This document shows positions 12,501 through 20,938 of a stretch of DNA of 64,000 bases, piece by piece (the first letter of the stretch is position 1; each line of letters opens with the position of its first letter). The notes beneath the pieces were generated by a model. The model was not told where the DNA came from. It made no database searches and saw only the letters and a program-made list of their open reading frames with translations. The DNA comes from Acanthaster planci (Eukaryota > Echinodermata > Asteroidea > Valvatida > Acanthasteridae). A program made the position numbers and the translations under genes. The DNA lies in the NCBI RefSeq assembly GCF_001949145.1, contig NW_019091420.1:563768-627767 (forward strand), written 5' to 3'.

Positions 12501-15500
12501 GAACTCTTTGCATCCATCTGAAAATGAGTTAATGAACTGTTCTGGTCTGGGGGCCGTTTCTGATCGCAAGGTTATGGTGACATTTTCAGGATACACATTT
12601 TAACAGGACTGTTTCCTAAATATGTCTGATCTTGAAGAAATTCAAATCTTGCACATGTCTCCTGCCCGAAAACAGACTGAAAACAGAAGACACATGAATT
12701 GTACACAGTACATTGATACTGCACCGTAGAAACACACTGGGCAAACACTATGACAAACATGTAAAATTAATCACTTGAGACCGACTAAAATCTGAGTAAA
12801 TATGATTATTGTGCGATGCTCTTACAAGATCCTACAGAACAGAACAGGATGAGTTGGTACCAAACATCCACTTAGAGGAGCAACGTTTCTTTTTAGAAAC
12901 CCACTGCTTCTATTGCGTTTGAATATTCTAGCAAAGCGTTACCCCTAACAGTCCCAAATCCTCCGATTTCAATATGATTGCACATACATGTACACCCTAA
13001 GGGGGTTAACTCACAAGGTTGGGTGTTTCATTTAAACTGCTAATACTGAGAAAATGGTCTCTTTTGATTAGTAGATACAGTTAGAAGCAACATTTGACTT
13101 TCACCTGTTGCTATATCCCATAATCGGGCATGCAACTGGACTGTGACAAAAAACAAGGAAGTTCCAAGCTTCCCATGACTTCGTGCAGTGTTTTTCCATT
13201 CTCAATGGCATGAGTGTGTGACGTGATGAATGAGGAAATCAGCTAATCCGAGGAAAAGTTGCAAATCCCTCTGACCCCAAGAAATACTACGGATATTGCG
13301 CCAAGACCTCGTTTTAAGGATGGTTTTAACAAATCACAACAGTGAACAAACTCAATCTGGCATTTTTTTTTTTTTCTTCTCAGACTACCCGTTTCACTAT
13401 TCTTCCACGACCGTCGCCAGACCATTGCAACATTTAATGTACTGTTACAGGCAACTATAGACCACATTGGGTACCGAAGTGTGACGTCACTGTGAACCAG
13501 AAAGTGCAGTGCAAACGAATGGAGTACGCGTACGTGTTGGTTCACGCACTCATGCCTTTTACACACTAATTGTGCGCGTGATGCATTCACTTCGGTGCTC
13601 TATAGTTTGCAGCAAAAGAAATTTGGTTATCAGCCAGGTCTGCTGGATTCCAAAACTCCAACATACAACTGAACAGACTCTACAGCTGGCTTGTCCAAAT
13701 ACCTAAAGGTATGGTACCCTATAACCAAGCACGCATACAGGTACATGTATGTGATGTACATACATGTACATGTACATGATAGGGATGTACATTTTCTTTC
13801 AACAGGTGCATATAAATGATTATGATGTCAACACCGAGTCTGTGCATGTACATGTATGGTGTCACGTTTCATAAGAACTAATGACTTTTCAAACTCAATT
13901 GCTACATAAAATCCATGAGTCACATCACAGCTTAGCAAATGCCTTGAACACCACAGAGTACAGGCCGATGTATTTTGGGGCCACGACGAGGCTTTGACAT
14001 ACCCAAACATGCGGGCGTAAACTGAGATGTCTATCGGAAAATCTTTTGCATTATCCAGAAAGAAATAACTACAGTATGCCATGTAATACTCCCGCAGTAG
14101 AGTACATGTACGCTGGCTTTGGCATTTTGCCTGAGATATCCCAAACAATGCGCACGTAAAGTGGCAATGCATGCCTCTAAGGTTTGGAGGAAACACCTTC
14201 ATAAGGATGCTGAGTAGAATGTGTGATTGACAAATTTTTCATGGGCTGAGCTAAAATTAGTAACGAACCAGTCATAACTAATGAGCAAATCATGACTTTT
14301 TTGCCCGGTCACCTGGTTTGGCCAAAACAGGATCTTCCTGTGTTTGACAAATTTTCAGGCTTTAGCAGTTCCACAAATTGGCCTCGATGAAAAATTCCCT
14401 GCGTCTGCGGCGAGGCTATCATCTGCAACGTCCTGGAGCCAGAATTGTCACCGCTCGGTATAAAAATGATGGCAATGGAAATAGTTTCAGTCATCAATCA
14501 GCAGGGGTCGACATTAAGCTTTTTGGCCCAGAAGCTAAAAAAAAAAAACTCCTGGCCTTCAAATGTCAGGGGTTTTCCGGAACTGTTTCACTGAACCTGG
14601 GAGCTATTTTCAGTGAAGTCTTTTTCTGACTTTTCCCCAGCGTTTTTGGTTGAATTCTTTTAGTGTTACTCCCAGTTTCATTTTCAGCGTAAATTTGCCA
14701 CAAAGAAAAATTCCGAAGTATTTAGCCTAATAGGAACACTTGGGCTTTTTTCAGAAAAGTCTCATGGGTGGACAGAGGCATGAAGTGTTGTCCGTATATG
14801 GAACTTTTTCCAAAATGAACTAGTAATACCAAAATTGTAAACATCGAGGTTTGTAGAGTGAGTTGGCCCTTTTCCCACCTGATCTGAGCACGTTTTCAAA
14901 ATTTCCGTTCTTGAAAGAATGCACGTCACGCACGTATAATTGCGTGTCCAGGTTTTTGGATTTCCAGGCGCAGACTGTGTTGCCTGGCCGTCTATGGTAT
15001 ACTCCATTCATGTCCATTTCTGCAGATTTGTAACCCGAGGATCAGTCTTACCAAAAGATGTATCCAAGTCAGAACCTCTTGGGCTAATTGTACATGGGCG
15101 TTGCACTGATATTTCAATGAGATTATGTCCAAACATTGTTTGAAAGCTCATACAAAACGATGCCAAACCGTGCGATAAAGCACGACACAAGAACTTTATA
15201 CCCGGCACCAGTTGTTACAAAGCCTTCTATCAGCGAAAGCGATGTCTTACTTCAAGCCGCAAATCATTGTGTCAATGCAACAAGGTCACAACTCACATAT
15301 GCATGTATGTTTTGCATACAAGATACCGGTACAATTAAATGTTTGCTACCACGACTTACAGGACCGTTTTCCAAGACTCAACTTGGGCTACGTCTGAGGC
15401 TTCAACTGTTTTTTACTTCCTGACCTTGAGGTCGTAAGTGCAATAGTAAGTCCGATAGCACCACAAAACATCAAGTAAGATGCGAAAGAGCCAAACTACA

Positions 15501-18500
15501 CAATATTTTAATTTAATTTCAACGCTTCAGGCCCACAATCGGGGATTGGTTTCCTACATGAAGCCCGAGACGGAAACGAAGTTGAGTATTGAAAAACGGG
15601 CCATGTACCGTACCCGGTATAGTGGAGCTTGTTAGTCACTACTTCCGTTCACGCTAGCACAGCTGCAACAAGTCCCAATGGCACATACATGAATATCGAT
15701 GTTTCATTGGCAGCGAATAACAGCATAATGACCGGCTGGTCCGCAAATGCTGTTCACATTTAAGGCTTGCTCCACACCAAACAATGCCCCCACACAGATT
15801 TGCATACAATGGACAAATGTACATGTACATTGTACCATACAGCAGATTCAGCTCAAAAAGAGGACGTGCAAATTTTGGCCTGGCTATCGCGTCGGTAGAA
15901 AAAAGAAAAAAAAAAGAAACGGAAAAATCGGAACTTGCAAAAGGAAGAAAAGCAAGGAAAATCTGTTTTTGGTATCAAGCAAGCTTACAGTTAATAAGGG
16001 TAAAGAAGAGGTGAACTCGCTGTACCAAAGGTATCGAATAACAACATAAAAAAGAGCAAATTGCGCATTCTGTCGTGACTAGGCCAAACCAGAGAACGTT
16101 TGGCTGATGGAAAAATACCACAGACTGAGAGGAAGCTTCCAATGGGATGCTGCTAACTGAAACTGCTGAGTTCATTTCTGGTCCAAGATTTGTGGAAACT
16201 GGGAGCTGGAAGGAACTGTGCGCCGACATGGATATCAAAACTGCAAGTAACATTTTGACAGGTATCGGAGGAGAGGTTTGAGTAATGCTGAAGGAAAGTT
16301 TCAATCGCCAATGGGTCAAAGAGATTCCAAAGGGGCTTTCATCCTTACGGACAGCAAACAGGAGCGTAGCGACTGGGGGTGTGGGGGATGCGGCAACCCC
16401 CCCAACAATTAATCCCTCTCGACAAATACAGCTTCGGTCGGCAAATGAATACAAAATTAGTACATTAATTAATGATATACATTGGCCATCCACATTTCCC
16501 CTGAAGCATGAAATGCAGCATACTATGTGAATTTTACACAACACAAGGCTGGCGAACAAGTTACAAGTCAGCAAATTGACTCTGGCACCCCCCCCAAGAA
16601 ACTATCTTCGCTACGCCCCTGACAGCAAAGGCTGCATTACAAATGACAAAGCTAAGAAGGGCCCCCCCACAGGAAACTTATCTGGCCACAGAACATGGCT
16701 AAAGATCAACAGTGTTGAGACTCCGGGGAAGGGAAAGCTGGAGAACCCAGAATAAAGCCTTTGTGCCGCGGGAGAGAATCTACAAACTACCGGCATATGG
16801 CCTGGGCCCGGGAATCGAGCCCAGACCGGTGAGGACTAGAGGCGTGTGTTCTACACACTGGCCAGAGAGCAGCCATCTATGCCAGTGGTACCCCAATTGG
16901 AATCCCAAAGCAAAATAACTTCACAGGCTTTCCTTCCACAGTAAAAAGGGCAAATAACAATTTCTTCTTCCATTTTATCTTTTTAATATGACAATTTTTG
17001 GATCTTCAGACAGTGGCTGATTAAACCCTCAACGAAAATCAACAGTTTGAAAGAGAAAAGACCTCGACAACTCACAAACTCACAACTTACTTTTACAAGG
17101 CATTTCTTTTTACATTCAGCACCCTTCCAGAAACAAGGGATTTACCAACCTTCTGAAAAAAAACCTAGGTTTTATTAGCTGTAGGAGGCATGATGAACCT
17201 ACAGGAAAGCGGGACTCTTTAAACATTTACAACGAAACTGGTGGCTCGTCTTACCTTGTGCTGGCGCAGGTTCCCGTGTTGGTGTCTGTGGCACGCTGCC
17301 GGGAGCTGTCTGGTTTGGGAGACGAGGTCCTGGCCTTTGACTTGCCTGTCGAGAAATGGCAGGCAGAGGAAACAAATCAGATGCAATGTAAACCTCCACG
17401 GGGCATAGAACGTCACTCGTACTATGCATGAATGCCAATATAAACATGCAACACGGCAGTATTCAATCATGCACACTGGCATCACGTCGACTCCAGCAAA
17501 TTTTTCAGGGAGACGTTGTCAAAGCATCGCACGTGGTGTGACGGCGAATGAAACCCTACATGAACTTCCCGCTTATCCAACAGTGCAAGCAATTACAGCA
17601 CGAGGAGGAAGGGCGAAGATGAAGACAACAAGGACATGTTCAGTTTACACAGGCGGGAGAAAAATCTTTGACAGATACTCTAAGGAAAACCCACACAATC
17701 AGGTAGGGACTGAAAACCTTATCCACACAGGTGGAATTCGAACCCCAGGTCACCGAGGCAGAAGGAAAGGAAAGTACCACTGTGCCCAACAGACACCTTA
17801 CTAAGCACCATGAAAAACAAATTTTTTTCTTTAAAGAGGATTTTGGAGGATGTCTCCAAACCCAAAGGATGGGGGAAACCCTTCTAGGCTCAATGCTCAC
17901 CTTTACTTGAGGTGGCCCTGCCTTTGAGCGGGCCTTTCAGGGTCGCTGGTAGGGCTGTCCCTTTCTCTTCGACTCCTGCTGAGGGGGTGGAGGACGCCCG
18001 GCCTCGGGTTACTTTCTGGCGGGTGCTGACCCCAGAGGTAGAAGGCTGGGTGTGGGCACTGCTTGGCAACTCCGAAGGAGAGTTCTCCACAGACCTGTTA
18101 CGGAGACAAATTTTTTAGCAATAGGTGGGTGACCTGATAAACTTCACAACTCTGGGGGTGTGCGAGGCCACTTAAAATTAAAGCTGAAAACAGCTAGCAA
18201 AAAGCTGAAATGTAAAAAGTTCCCACACTTTTGTGCAGACCAAGTGTACAAAAAAGCTGAAATTCAGGGTCAGCATCTACACAAAAAAGCTGAAATCAGC
18301 CAAAAAGCTGAATTCTCACACCCCTGACAATTTTTGGACAGCAAGGCACTGTGATCATGAGCTTACCCAAGTAAAGACATTTTGCCACTCTCCATGGCTA
18401 AATGACATAAATGCATTCTGTAACCAGGCTCCAAATTAACATCTGATCACTACAAAAAGCACTACTTTATTTTAAATTGGCAAATGAGGTATAACCATGT

Positions 18501-20881
18501 CCTACTTAAGTGTTTTGTGGTTAAAACCATTCATATTTGCATTGCGTAACAGCAGTAGATAGCCGAAACCTGACATCTCAGCTACCTCCTCAGACTCGAC
18601 CTTCCGTTTCCATTGGCCTGCCTTGTGACAAAAACACAACCATGCACCTGTGCTAGGGTTTTGTGCACATTCAGTCGAAATTTGTGCATGCTTCAAGAAA
18701 TAAGCACTTACATGTAATGTGCGATGCCGGAATAAATCTTTTACAGCGGATATACAATTTGCAAAACAATTAACACCTGATCCCATTAAGTTTTATGAGA
18801 GAACTAGTTCCGTGCCATTCCCACCATGTTCTCTAACTAAGGTGTATTTAACTGATATATATATCAGTACATGTATGTTTTAGTCTTTACACACTCAGTT
18901 GAGATTCGTCAACTGCTTTCAGTAATGAGTACATAAAGAGAGTGGATTTGTAAATAGCTTACGAAGTAAGAATCAATACCTGAGTCCACTAAACAATGAA
19001 GAACTACGTGATCTTGGTGTCCCAGAAGAAGCTGTAGTGACGGTAGAGGTCCCTGTGGGTGTCCTGGTCTCGGACTTGGACGACGATGTCGTCGGGGGTG
19101 AGGTAACAGTCGACGAGGATGTGCCGGCGCCCCAGGGTGGGGCAGCCCTGCGTTGGGTACTCGTCCTGCCTGGCGTACGGCGCGGCGCGTAGTAGTCCAA
19201 GGCCTCGTACTGGTAGGGGTGGTCCCTGGAGTACGAGCGCAAAGACCGGAAGGTGATCAAGGGGATCTCCTCGCTCAGTCCCGGCAGGCTGGCCTCCCCG
19301 GTCTCCGATTCCGGCCGGTCGTGGGCGGCCCGCAGCCGTAGCTTGCTGTGTTTGTCCCCAATGGTGGCGTCGCTGGCGGACGAGCCAGCCGAGGAGCTGC
19401 TGGCTTTCCTCTTTTTGCCGCTTCCGGTGTCCGGAAGGCCGACAGTGCCGGCAGCGTCTCTGAGGTGGTGGTGGTGCTGGTCCTCCCTCGCGGGCTTGGT
19501 CTCCGAGCTACGGCTCCGGCTTCGGGACCGCTCTCGGCAGCTGTTGTTCAGCAGTGGCTGAGCGGCAGCGACTGGCACAGAAGAGGATGACGAGGAGGAT
19601 GAGGAGCCTGTGCTCTCAAATGTCAGATGCCTGTCAAAGGCGCTGGCGTTAAGTTCAACTGGCAAGCTTTTCTCGTTGGGGCCTGGGTGCTTGGCGAGGA
19701 AGCTCGGCGATGAGAGCGTCGGACTGAAGTGGGCAATCTGGATGGTCGCGTTGAGCTTGACCTCCTGGATTTCACGGGCAGGTTGCTTGGCAGGGATGCT
19801 AAGATTCAGGGGCTCAGACTTGCGTTTTGAGGCTTCACCGGTGACCTTGTAATTACTGGAAGTATACACAAACCACAGGTTTTAAGTGCTTTATCAAGTG
19901 TCTAATTTGCCAAATGAATGAATTCTGATGAATTCAGAAAACCTCGACATATTGCACTGTGAGAGTGAAGGGGAAAGGTTTTTTCTTTAGGATATGTTTA
20001 ATCCTAACCATCCCTTGATCTTCCAAAATCAATTCCAAAATCTAATTGGGAATTCTTTGGTCGGGAACCTACCTGAATCTTTCAAACCCTCCACTGTACA
20101 GAAAACCAATTCCAAATTCTTTGCACTCTCAAAGGGCATCAAGCAACAAGTAAAACTAATAGGGGCTTGGCTGTCTTCTTTAATCCTACAAAATCTGCAT
20201 TTTTAAATGGACTTTTAAGGATTCAGGAGGGTACGTATTACAGAAGGAAGAGCCCAAGTTGCTATTTAACGCACATGGGATGTGATGTACCCTGGAAGTT
20301 CAAAGAATGTGCCACTGCCTTTCTGCACGGTGGAGAACTGCAGTTCCCAAAATCAGGCCGCAAGAGAGTTCAGACAAAACATACAAGGACAATTAAATTT
20401 ATTTGGCCTTTATCAGCCTTCGATTGGACAAATTAACACCAAGGTCACATGAAAGCAACCTTTAAGAGTTTTCATGTCATGAGCACAAATACCCAAAGTA
20501 AATCACCAACAGATTTCATTTCCTTCATTTATTCTGTCTGACCACATCTATTTTGGGGTTGGAAAAATACCAAACTTGGTTGGGAATTGGCTGATGCATG
20601 ACTGTGACTTTTATCTCTGTGCCGAGAAAGCACACAGTGAAGCAGGGTCAATAGGTTGACGGAGCAAGGAAACTACAGGCAGGCACTACTGCTGACCTTT
20701 TCTTGGCGGCTGGCTTGTTGGCGGGAGCTGGGTGGGCGTTCCCCAAAGCTTCGTAGTGGTTGATAGATGTGGCGGCAGTGGTGGTGGCTGCAGTGGCTCC
20801 ACGCCTCGTCGTGCGACGCTGTTGTTGGTGCTGATAAGAAGACCCCCCTGATTGGTGGAGACTAGGGATGTGGTCGGCCAT
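348..20881 (-). CDS. TRIP12: TRIP12 E3 ubiquitin ligase, 5' part (16 coding exons, continues beyond position 1)
   Basis: Joined coding exons on the minus strand, in transcript order: 20881-20697, 19855-18980, 18094-17901, 17345-17255, 9680-9532, 8700-8611, 7846-7751, 6586-6399, 5624-5529, 5133-5041, 4303-4142, 3820-3698, 3120-3009, 2092-2028, 1362-1313, 504-348. All introns are GT-AG, phases agree at every junction, and the sum is 2,727 nt (909 codons). Residues 1 to ~540 are disordered and Ser/Thr/Arg-rich. Residues ~545-855 match the armadillo-like region of vertebrate TRIP12 almost residue by residue. Residues ~880-909 are the start of the WWE domain ([14 protein letters not shown]). The family is a nuclear HECT E3 ligase acting in ubiquitin-fusion degradation, chromatin and DNA-damage signalling; WWE binds poly(ADP-ribose). 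The HECT domain is outside the window. The ATG at 20881 is supported by an in-frame TAG 54 nt upstream, directly after the acceptor. Identity is very sure; exon edges rest on reading splice sites by eye. Confidence 0.95.
505..1312. other. TRIP12 intron, no feature seen
   Basis: Unique-looking intron DNA between the WWE exon and the 50-nt exon. Open frames on either strand show no recognisable protein. Confidence 0.6.
1313..1362 (-). CDS. TRIP12: TRIP12 50-nt small exon, residues 841-856
   Basis: A 50-nt exon with acceptor ccaatag and a strong donor GTGAGT. It encodes [16 protein letters not shown], the counterpart of vertebrate [17 protein letters not shown], and ends in phase 2. It is too short to stand out as an open frame and was found by looking for the missing TRIP12 segment. 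Confidence 0.9.
1465..1695. repeat. Diverged copy of the GGGCCAATTTCATAGAG family
   Basis: GCATGACAATCACATGGAGT, CCTTTACTTTATCAAGCAAG, GCTTAAGCAAATTTTGTGCT and GCTGAGAAAGTGGACCCC match the right part of the elements at 25155 and 42577. The left end is poorly kept. It begins about 100 bp upstream (on +) of the 50-nt TRIP12 exon. Confidence 0.55.
2028..2092 (-). CDS. TRIP12: TRIP12 exon, residues 819-840
   Basis: A 65-nt exon with acceptor ttcgctccag and donor GTAGGC. With the split codon it reads [19 protein letters not shown] and EIE, matching vertebrate NIAETLHFLLCGASNGSCQ. The donor is placed at GAG|GTAGGC because the next small exon then continues in frame. Confidence 0.88.
2150..2285. 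repeat. Partial copy of the 9812-10052 family
   Basis: AGTTTGAAGTCAATTCCAAT, GACATTTCCACGTCAA, GGGTGTAACAGAGACACCAA and ending ACTGACCCATT match the right half of the element at 9812-10052. Confidence 0.6.
3009..3120 (-). CDS. TRIP12: TRIP12 exon, residues 782-818 (armadillo repeats)
   Basis: A 112-nt exon with acceptor tattccag and donor GTAAGA, phase 0 in and 1 out. It encodes [19 protein letters not shown] and [18 protein letters not shown], colinear with vertebrate TRIP12. Confidence 0.95.
3258..3413. mobile_element. Foldback miniature element in TRIP12 intron
   Basis: Two ~68-bp arms, TTCACAATAGCGCGCCACCA... and ...TGGTGGCGCACTATTGTGAA, are near-perfect inverted copies separated by about 20 bp. 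Each arm contains GCGTTGGCCAATCAC or its complement and GTCGACAAATT. It would form a long hairpin in the transcript. No clear target duplication seen. Confidence 0.75.
3698..3820 (-). CDS. TRIP12: TRIP12 exon, residues 741-781 (armadillo repeats)
   Basis: A 123-nt phase 0-0 exon preceded by a long T tract (acceptor tttttcag) and followed by donor GTCAGT. It encodes [19 protein letters not shown] and LLTNLQQL, as in vertebrate TRIP12. Confidence 0.96.
4142..4303 (-). CDS. TRIP12: TRIP12 exon, residues 687-740 (armadillo repeats)
   Basis: A 162-nt phase 0-0 exon with acceptor catttctcag and donor GTGAGC. It encodes [30 protein letters not shown] and [14 protein letters not shown], colinear with vertebrate TRIP12. 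Confidence 0.96.
4304..5040. other. TRIP12 intron, no feature seen
   Basis: AT-rich intron DNA; a short (CAAT) run near 4510 is the only simple-sequence feature. Shorter introns at 5134-5528 and 5625-6398 are similar, the latter with a SINE-like fragment. Confidence 0.55.
5041..5133 (-). CDS. TRIP12: TRIP12 exon, residues 656-686 (armadillo repeats)
   Basis: A 93-nt phase 0-0 exon with acceptor ccatttcag and donor GTAAGT. It encodes [19 protein letters not shown] and [12 protein letters not shown], matching the vertebrate protein. Confidence 0.96.
5529..5624 (-). CDS. TRIP12: TRIP12 exon, residues 624-655 (armadillo repeats)
   Basis: A 96-nt phase 0-0 exon, acceptor catctgcag-type (ttgcag) and donor GTTGGT. 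It encodes [19 protein letters not shown] followed by [12 protein letters not shown], nearly identical to vertebrate TRIP12. Confidence 0.96.
6190..6300. repeat. SINE-like fragment related to 60955-61060
   Basis: GTGACTTGCCAAAGGTCACA, ACATGTAACCATCAGCTAGG and ATTCGGACCTTCATCC share layout with 60955-61060. In a TRIP12 intron. Confidence 0.42.
6399..6586 (-). CDS. TRIP12: TRIP12 exon, residues ~561-623 (armadillo repeats)
   Basis: A 188-nt exon, among the best conserved: [20 protein letters not shown], then [20 protein letters not shown], and [16 protein letters not shown]. It has one extra residue (G in ASGDES) relative to the human segment. Donor is ATA|GTGAGT with an unusual A as the last exon base. 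Confidence 0.96.
6587..7750. other. TRIP12 intron, no further exon found
   Basis: The flanking exons join in frame (GASSRAH), so no exon is missing here. The similar intron at 7847-8610 also shows nothing recognisable. Confidence 0.55.
7751..7846 (-). CDS. TRIP12: TRIP12 exon, residues ~529-560 (start of armadillo region)
   Basis: A 96-nt exon with acceptor tccatgtag and donor GTAAGT. It encodes [19 protein letters not shown] and then [13 protein letters not shown], close to the vertebrate sequence. The split codon with the next exon gives GASSRAH against vertebrate GASSKAQ. Confidence 0.94.
8611..8700 (-). CDS. TRIP12: TRIP12 exon, residues ~499-528 (acidic GESDDSE segment)
   Basis: A 90-nt exon with acceptor ctgccccag and donor GTACGT. 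A Gly-rich start leads into [14 protein letters not shown], which is the conserved GESESDDSEMGRLQ of vertebrate TRIP12 immediately before the structured armadillo region. Confidence 0.92.
9532..9680 (-). CDS. TRIP12: TRIP12 exon, residues ~449-498
   Basis: A 149-nt exon with a pyrimidine-rich acceptor (ccctttgcag) and donor GTATTT. It encodes [14 protein letters not shown] followed by a Ser/Thr/Ala-rich linker, matching the SRRGSGLGKRG region of vertebrate TRIP12. The preceding intron is about 7.6 kb and carries several miniature transposons. Confidence 0.88.
9812..10052. mobile_element. Inverted-repeat miniature element, family shared with 2150-2280 and 40765-40917
   Basis: Left end GCTGGGTCATTCTATAAATT and right end AATTTATAGATGACCCATCT are inverted repeats of about 28 bp. 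The inner block (TTACCTGCCAAACAAATA, TTTGAAATCGATTTCAATGA, GGTCTGGCGTAACATGGACG) recurs at the two other places, so it is a dispersed family. Confidence 0.72.
10880..10935. mobile_element. Minimal TTAA-type remnant, ~56 bp hairpin
   Basis: CCCTAACAGTCCTCAATCCT is followed after a short spacer by AGGATTGAGGACTG and AGGGTTAA. Only the terminal repeats of the TTAA family remain, forming a hairpin. Confidence 0.55.
11317..11552. mobile_element. hAT-type miniature element, CAAAGAT termini, exact 8-bp duplication
   Basis: A 236-bp element with ~38-bp terminal inverted repeats: CAAAGATCGTATAGCGCCG at the left and CGGCGCTATACAATCTTTG at the right. It is flanked by GTGCTAAC at 11309-11316 and 11553-11560. 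A second inner inverted pair (TGGGCGCCATTC / GAATGGCGCCCA, near 11393 and 11475) makes it foldback-prone. GC-rich against its surroundings. Confidence 0.87.
12939..13009. mobile_element. Tiny TTAA-type element, ~71 bp
   Basis: TTACCCCTAACAGTCCCAAA at the left and CCTAAGGGGGTTAA at the right. It is nearly identical in layout to 40241-40316, sharing AGTCCCAAATCCTC, ATTTCAATA and GATT. It looks like terminal pieces of the same TTAA family with the middle deleted. Confidence 0.65.
13735..13785. repeat. ACATGT palindromic microsatellite cluster
   Basis: TACATGTACATGTACATGAT with GTATGTGATGTACATACATG. The same palindromic hexamer cluster recurs all over the window, for example near 22610, 24385, 24515, 26430, 36765, 37397 and 38430, but is absent from the coding exons. 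Confidence 0.8.
16359..16621. mobile_element. hAT-type miniature element with exact 8-bp duplication
   Basis: A 263-bp element starting CAGGAGCGTAGCGACT and ending CTACGCCCCTG (inverted repeat of CAGGGGCGTAGCGAAG). Both sides have ACAGCAAA (16351-16358 and 16622-16629). It is non-coding; open frames across it are incidental. It lies in a TRIP12 intron. Confidence 0.88.
16741..16885 (-). repeat. tRNA-derived SINE fragment
   Basis: On the minus strand TGGCCAGTGTGTAGAACAC resembles an A box and GGGCTCGATTCCC a B box at about 45-nt spacing, but there is no cloverleaf. It reads as a degenerate SINE head rather than a tRNA gene. Confidence 0.5.
17255..17345 (-). CDS. TRIP12: TRIP12 exon, residues ~419-448
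   Basis: A 91-nt exon with acceptor ctcgacag and donor GTAAGA, phase 1 in and 2 out. The peptide [15 protein letters not shown] ends in GTCASTR. That ending aligns with the CAST-SRR segment of vertebrate TRIP12 and, with the next exon, fixes the frame. Confidence 0.82.
17700..17795 (-). repeat. tRNA-derived SINE fragment
   Basis: On the minus strand GGGCACAGTGGTACTTTCC precedes GGGGTTCGAATTCCACC, a good B box. The acceptor stem and anticodon arm are not recognisable. Confidence 0.5.
17901..18094 (-). CDS. TRIP12: TRIP12 exon, residues ~354-418
   Basis: A 194-nt exon with acceptor ccgtaacag and donor GTGAGC. It encodes a Ser/Thr/Pro-rich, basic linker ([15 protein letters not shown], then [12 protein letters not shown]). 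It enters after two bases of a split Arg codon and leaves in phase 1. No domain is visible. It fits the charged disordered region upstream of the TRIP12 armadillo repeats. Confidence 0.83.
18180..18325 (+). repeat. Imperfect AAAAAGCTGAAAT tandem motif
   Basis: The word AAAAAGCTGAAAT (and AAAGCTGAAAACAGCT) occurs at least five times within 145 bp in the intron just upstream of the 18094 TRIP12 exon (minus strand). Spacing is irregular. Confidence 0.6.
18980..19855 (-). CDS. TRIP12: TRIP12 large N-terminal exon (residues ~62-353)
   Basis: An 876-nt exon bounded by acceptor acttccag and donor GTATTG. It encodes a low-complexity, probably disordered segment: a run of nine serines, an SR-like stretch ([14 protein letters not shown]), a His-rich patch (DQHHHH), basic KKRK patches typical of nuclear localisation signals, and a Thr/Ser-rich end. 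Sequence similarity to vertebrate TRIP12 is weak here. The assignment rests on position, phase (2 in, 2 out) and composition. The exon is much more GC-rich than the flanking introns. Confidence 0.85.
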
Positions 20882-20938
20882 AATAGGCGGCGGTCCCAGA
20901 CGGAGACATACCCAGCCTAACAGGTTATGCTCTGGCTA
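20697..20938 (-). CDS. TRIP12: TRIP12 first coding exon (5' UTR tail plus residues 1-61)
   Basis: Acceptor tttctcacag ends at 20939 and the donor GTCAGC follows 20697. The ATG is at 20881-20879; 20938-20882 is 5' UTR with an in-frame TAG at its first triplet. The peptide begins [13 protein letters not shown] and is rich in Gln, Thr and Ala. Like human TRIP12, the N-terminus is short, polar and basic ([10 protein letters not shown]). The exon ends in phase 2 and joins the next exon as an AGT serine codon. Confidence 0.85.

Larger units (their letters stand above)
9681..17254. other. 7.6-kb TRIP12 intron rich in miniature transposons
   Basis: Holds the elements at 9812, 10880, 11317, 12939 and 16359, ACATGT clusters (13735, 15810) and a SINE fragment. 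The exons on both sides join in phase (split Arg codon), so no coding exon is required between them. The 199-residue minus-strand open frame ending at 15975 overlaps the hAT-type element and is not a gene. Confidence 0.6.

Noticed and set aside
15975-16574. 199-residue open frame on the minus strand
   Set aside because: It runs across a delimited hAT-type miniature element and flanking intron DNA, has no family resemblance, and its codon use is intron-like.
16741-17795. Possible tRNA genes (B-box-like GGTTCGAATTCC words)
   Set aside because: No acceptor stem, anticodon loop or full cloverleaf; they fit SINE heads.
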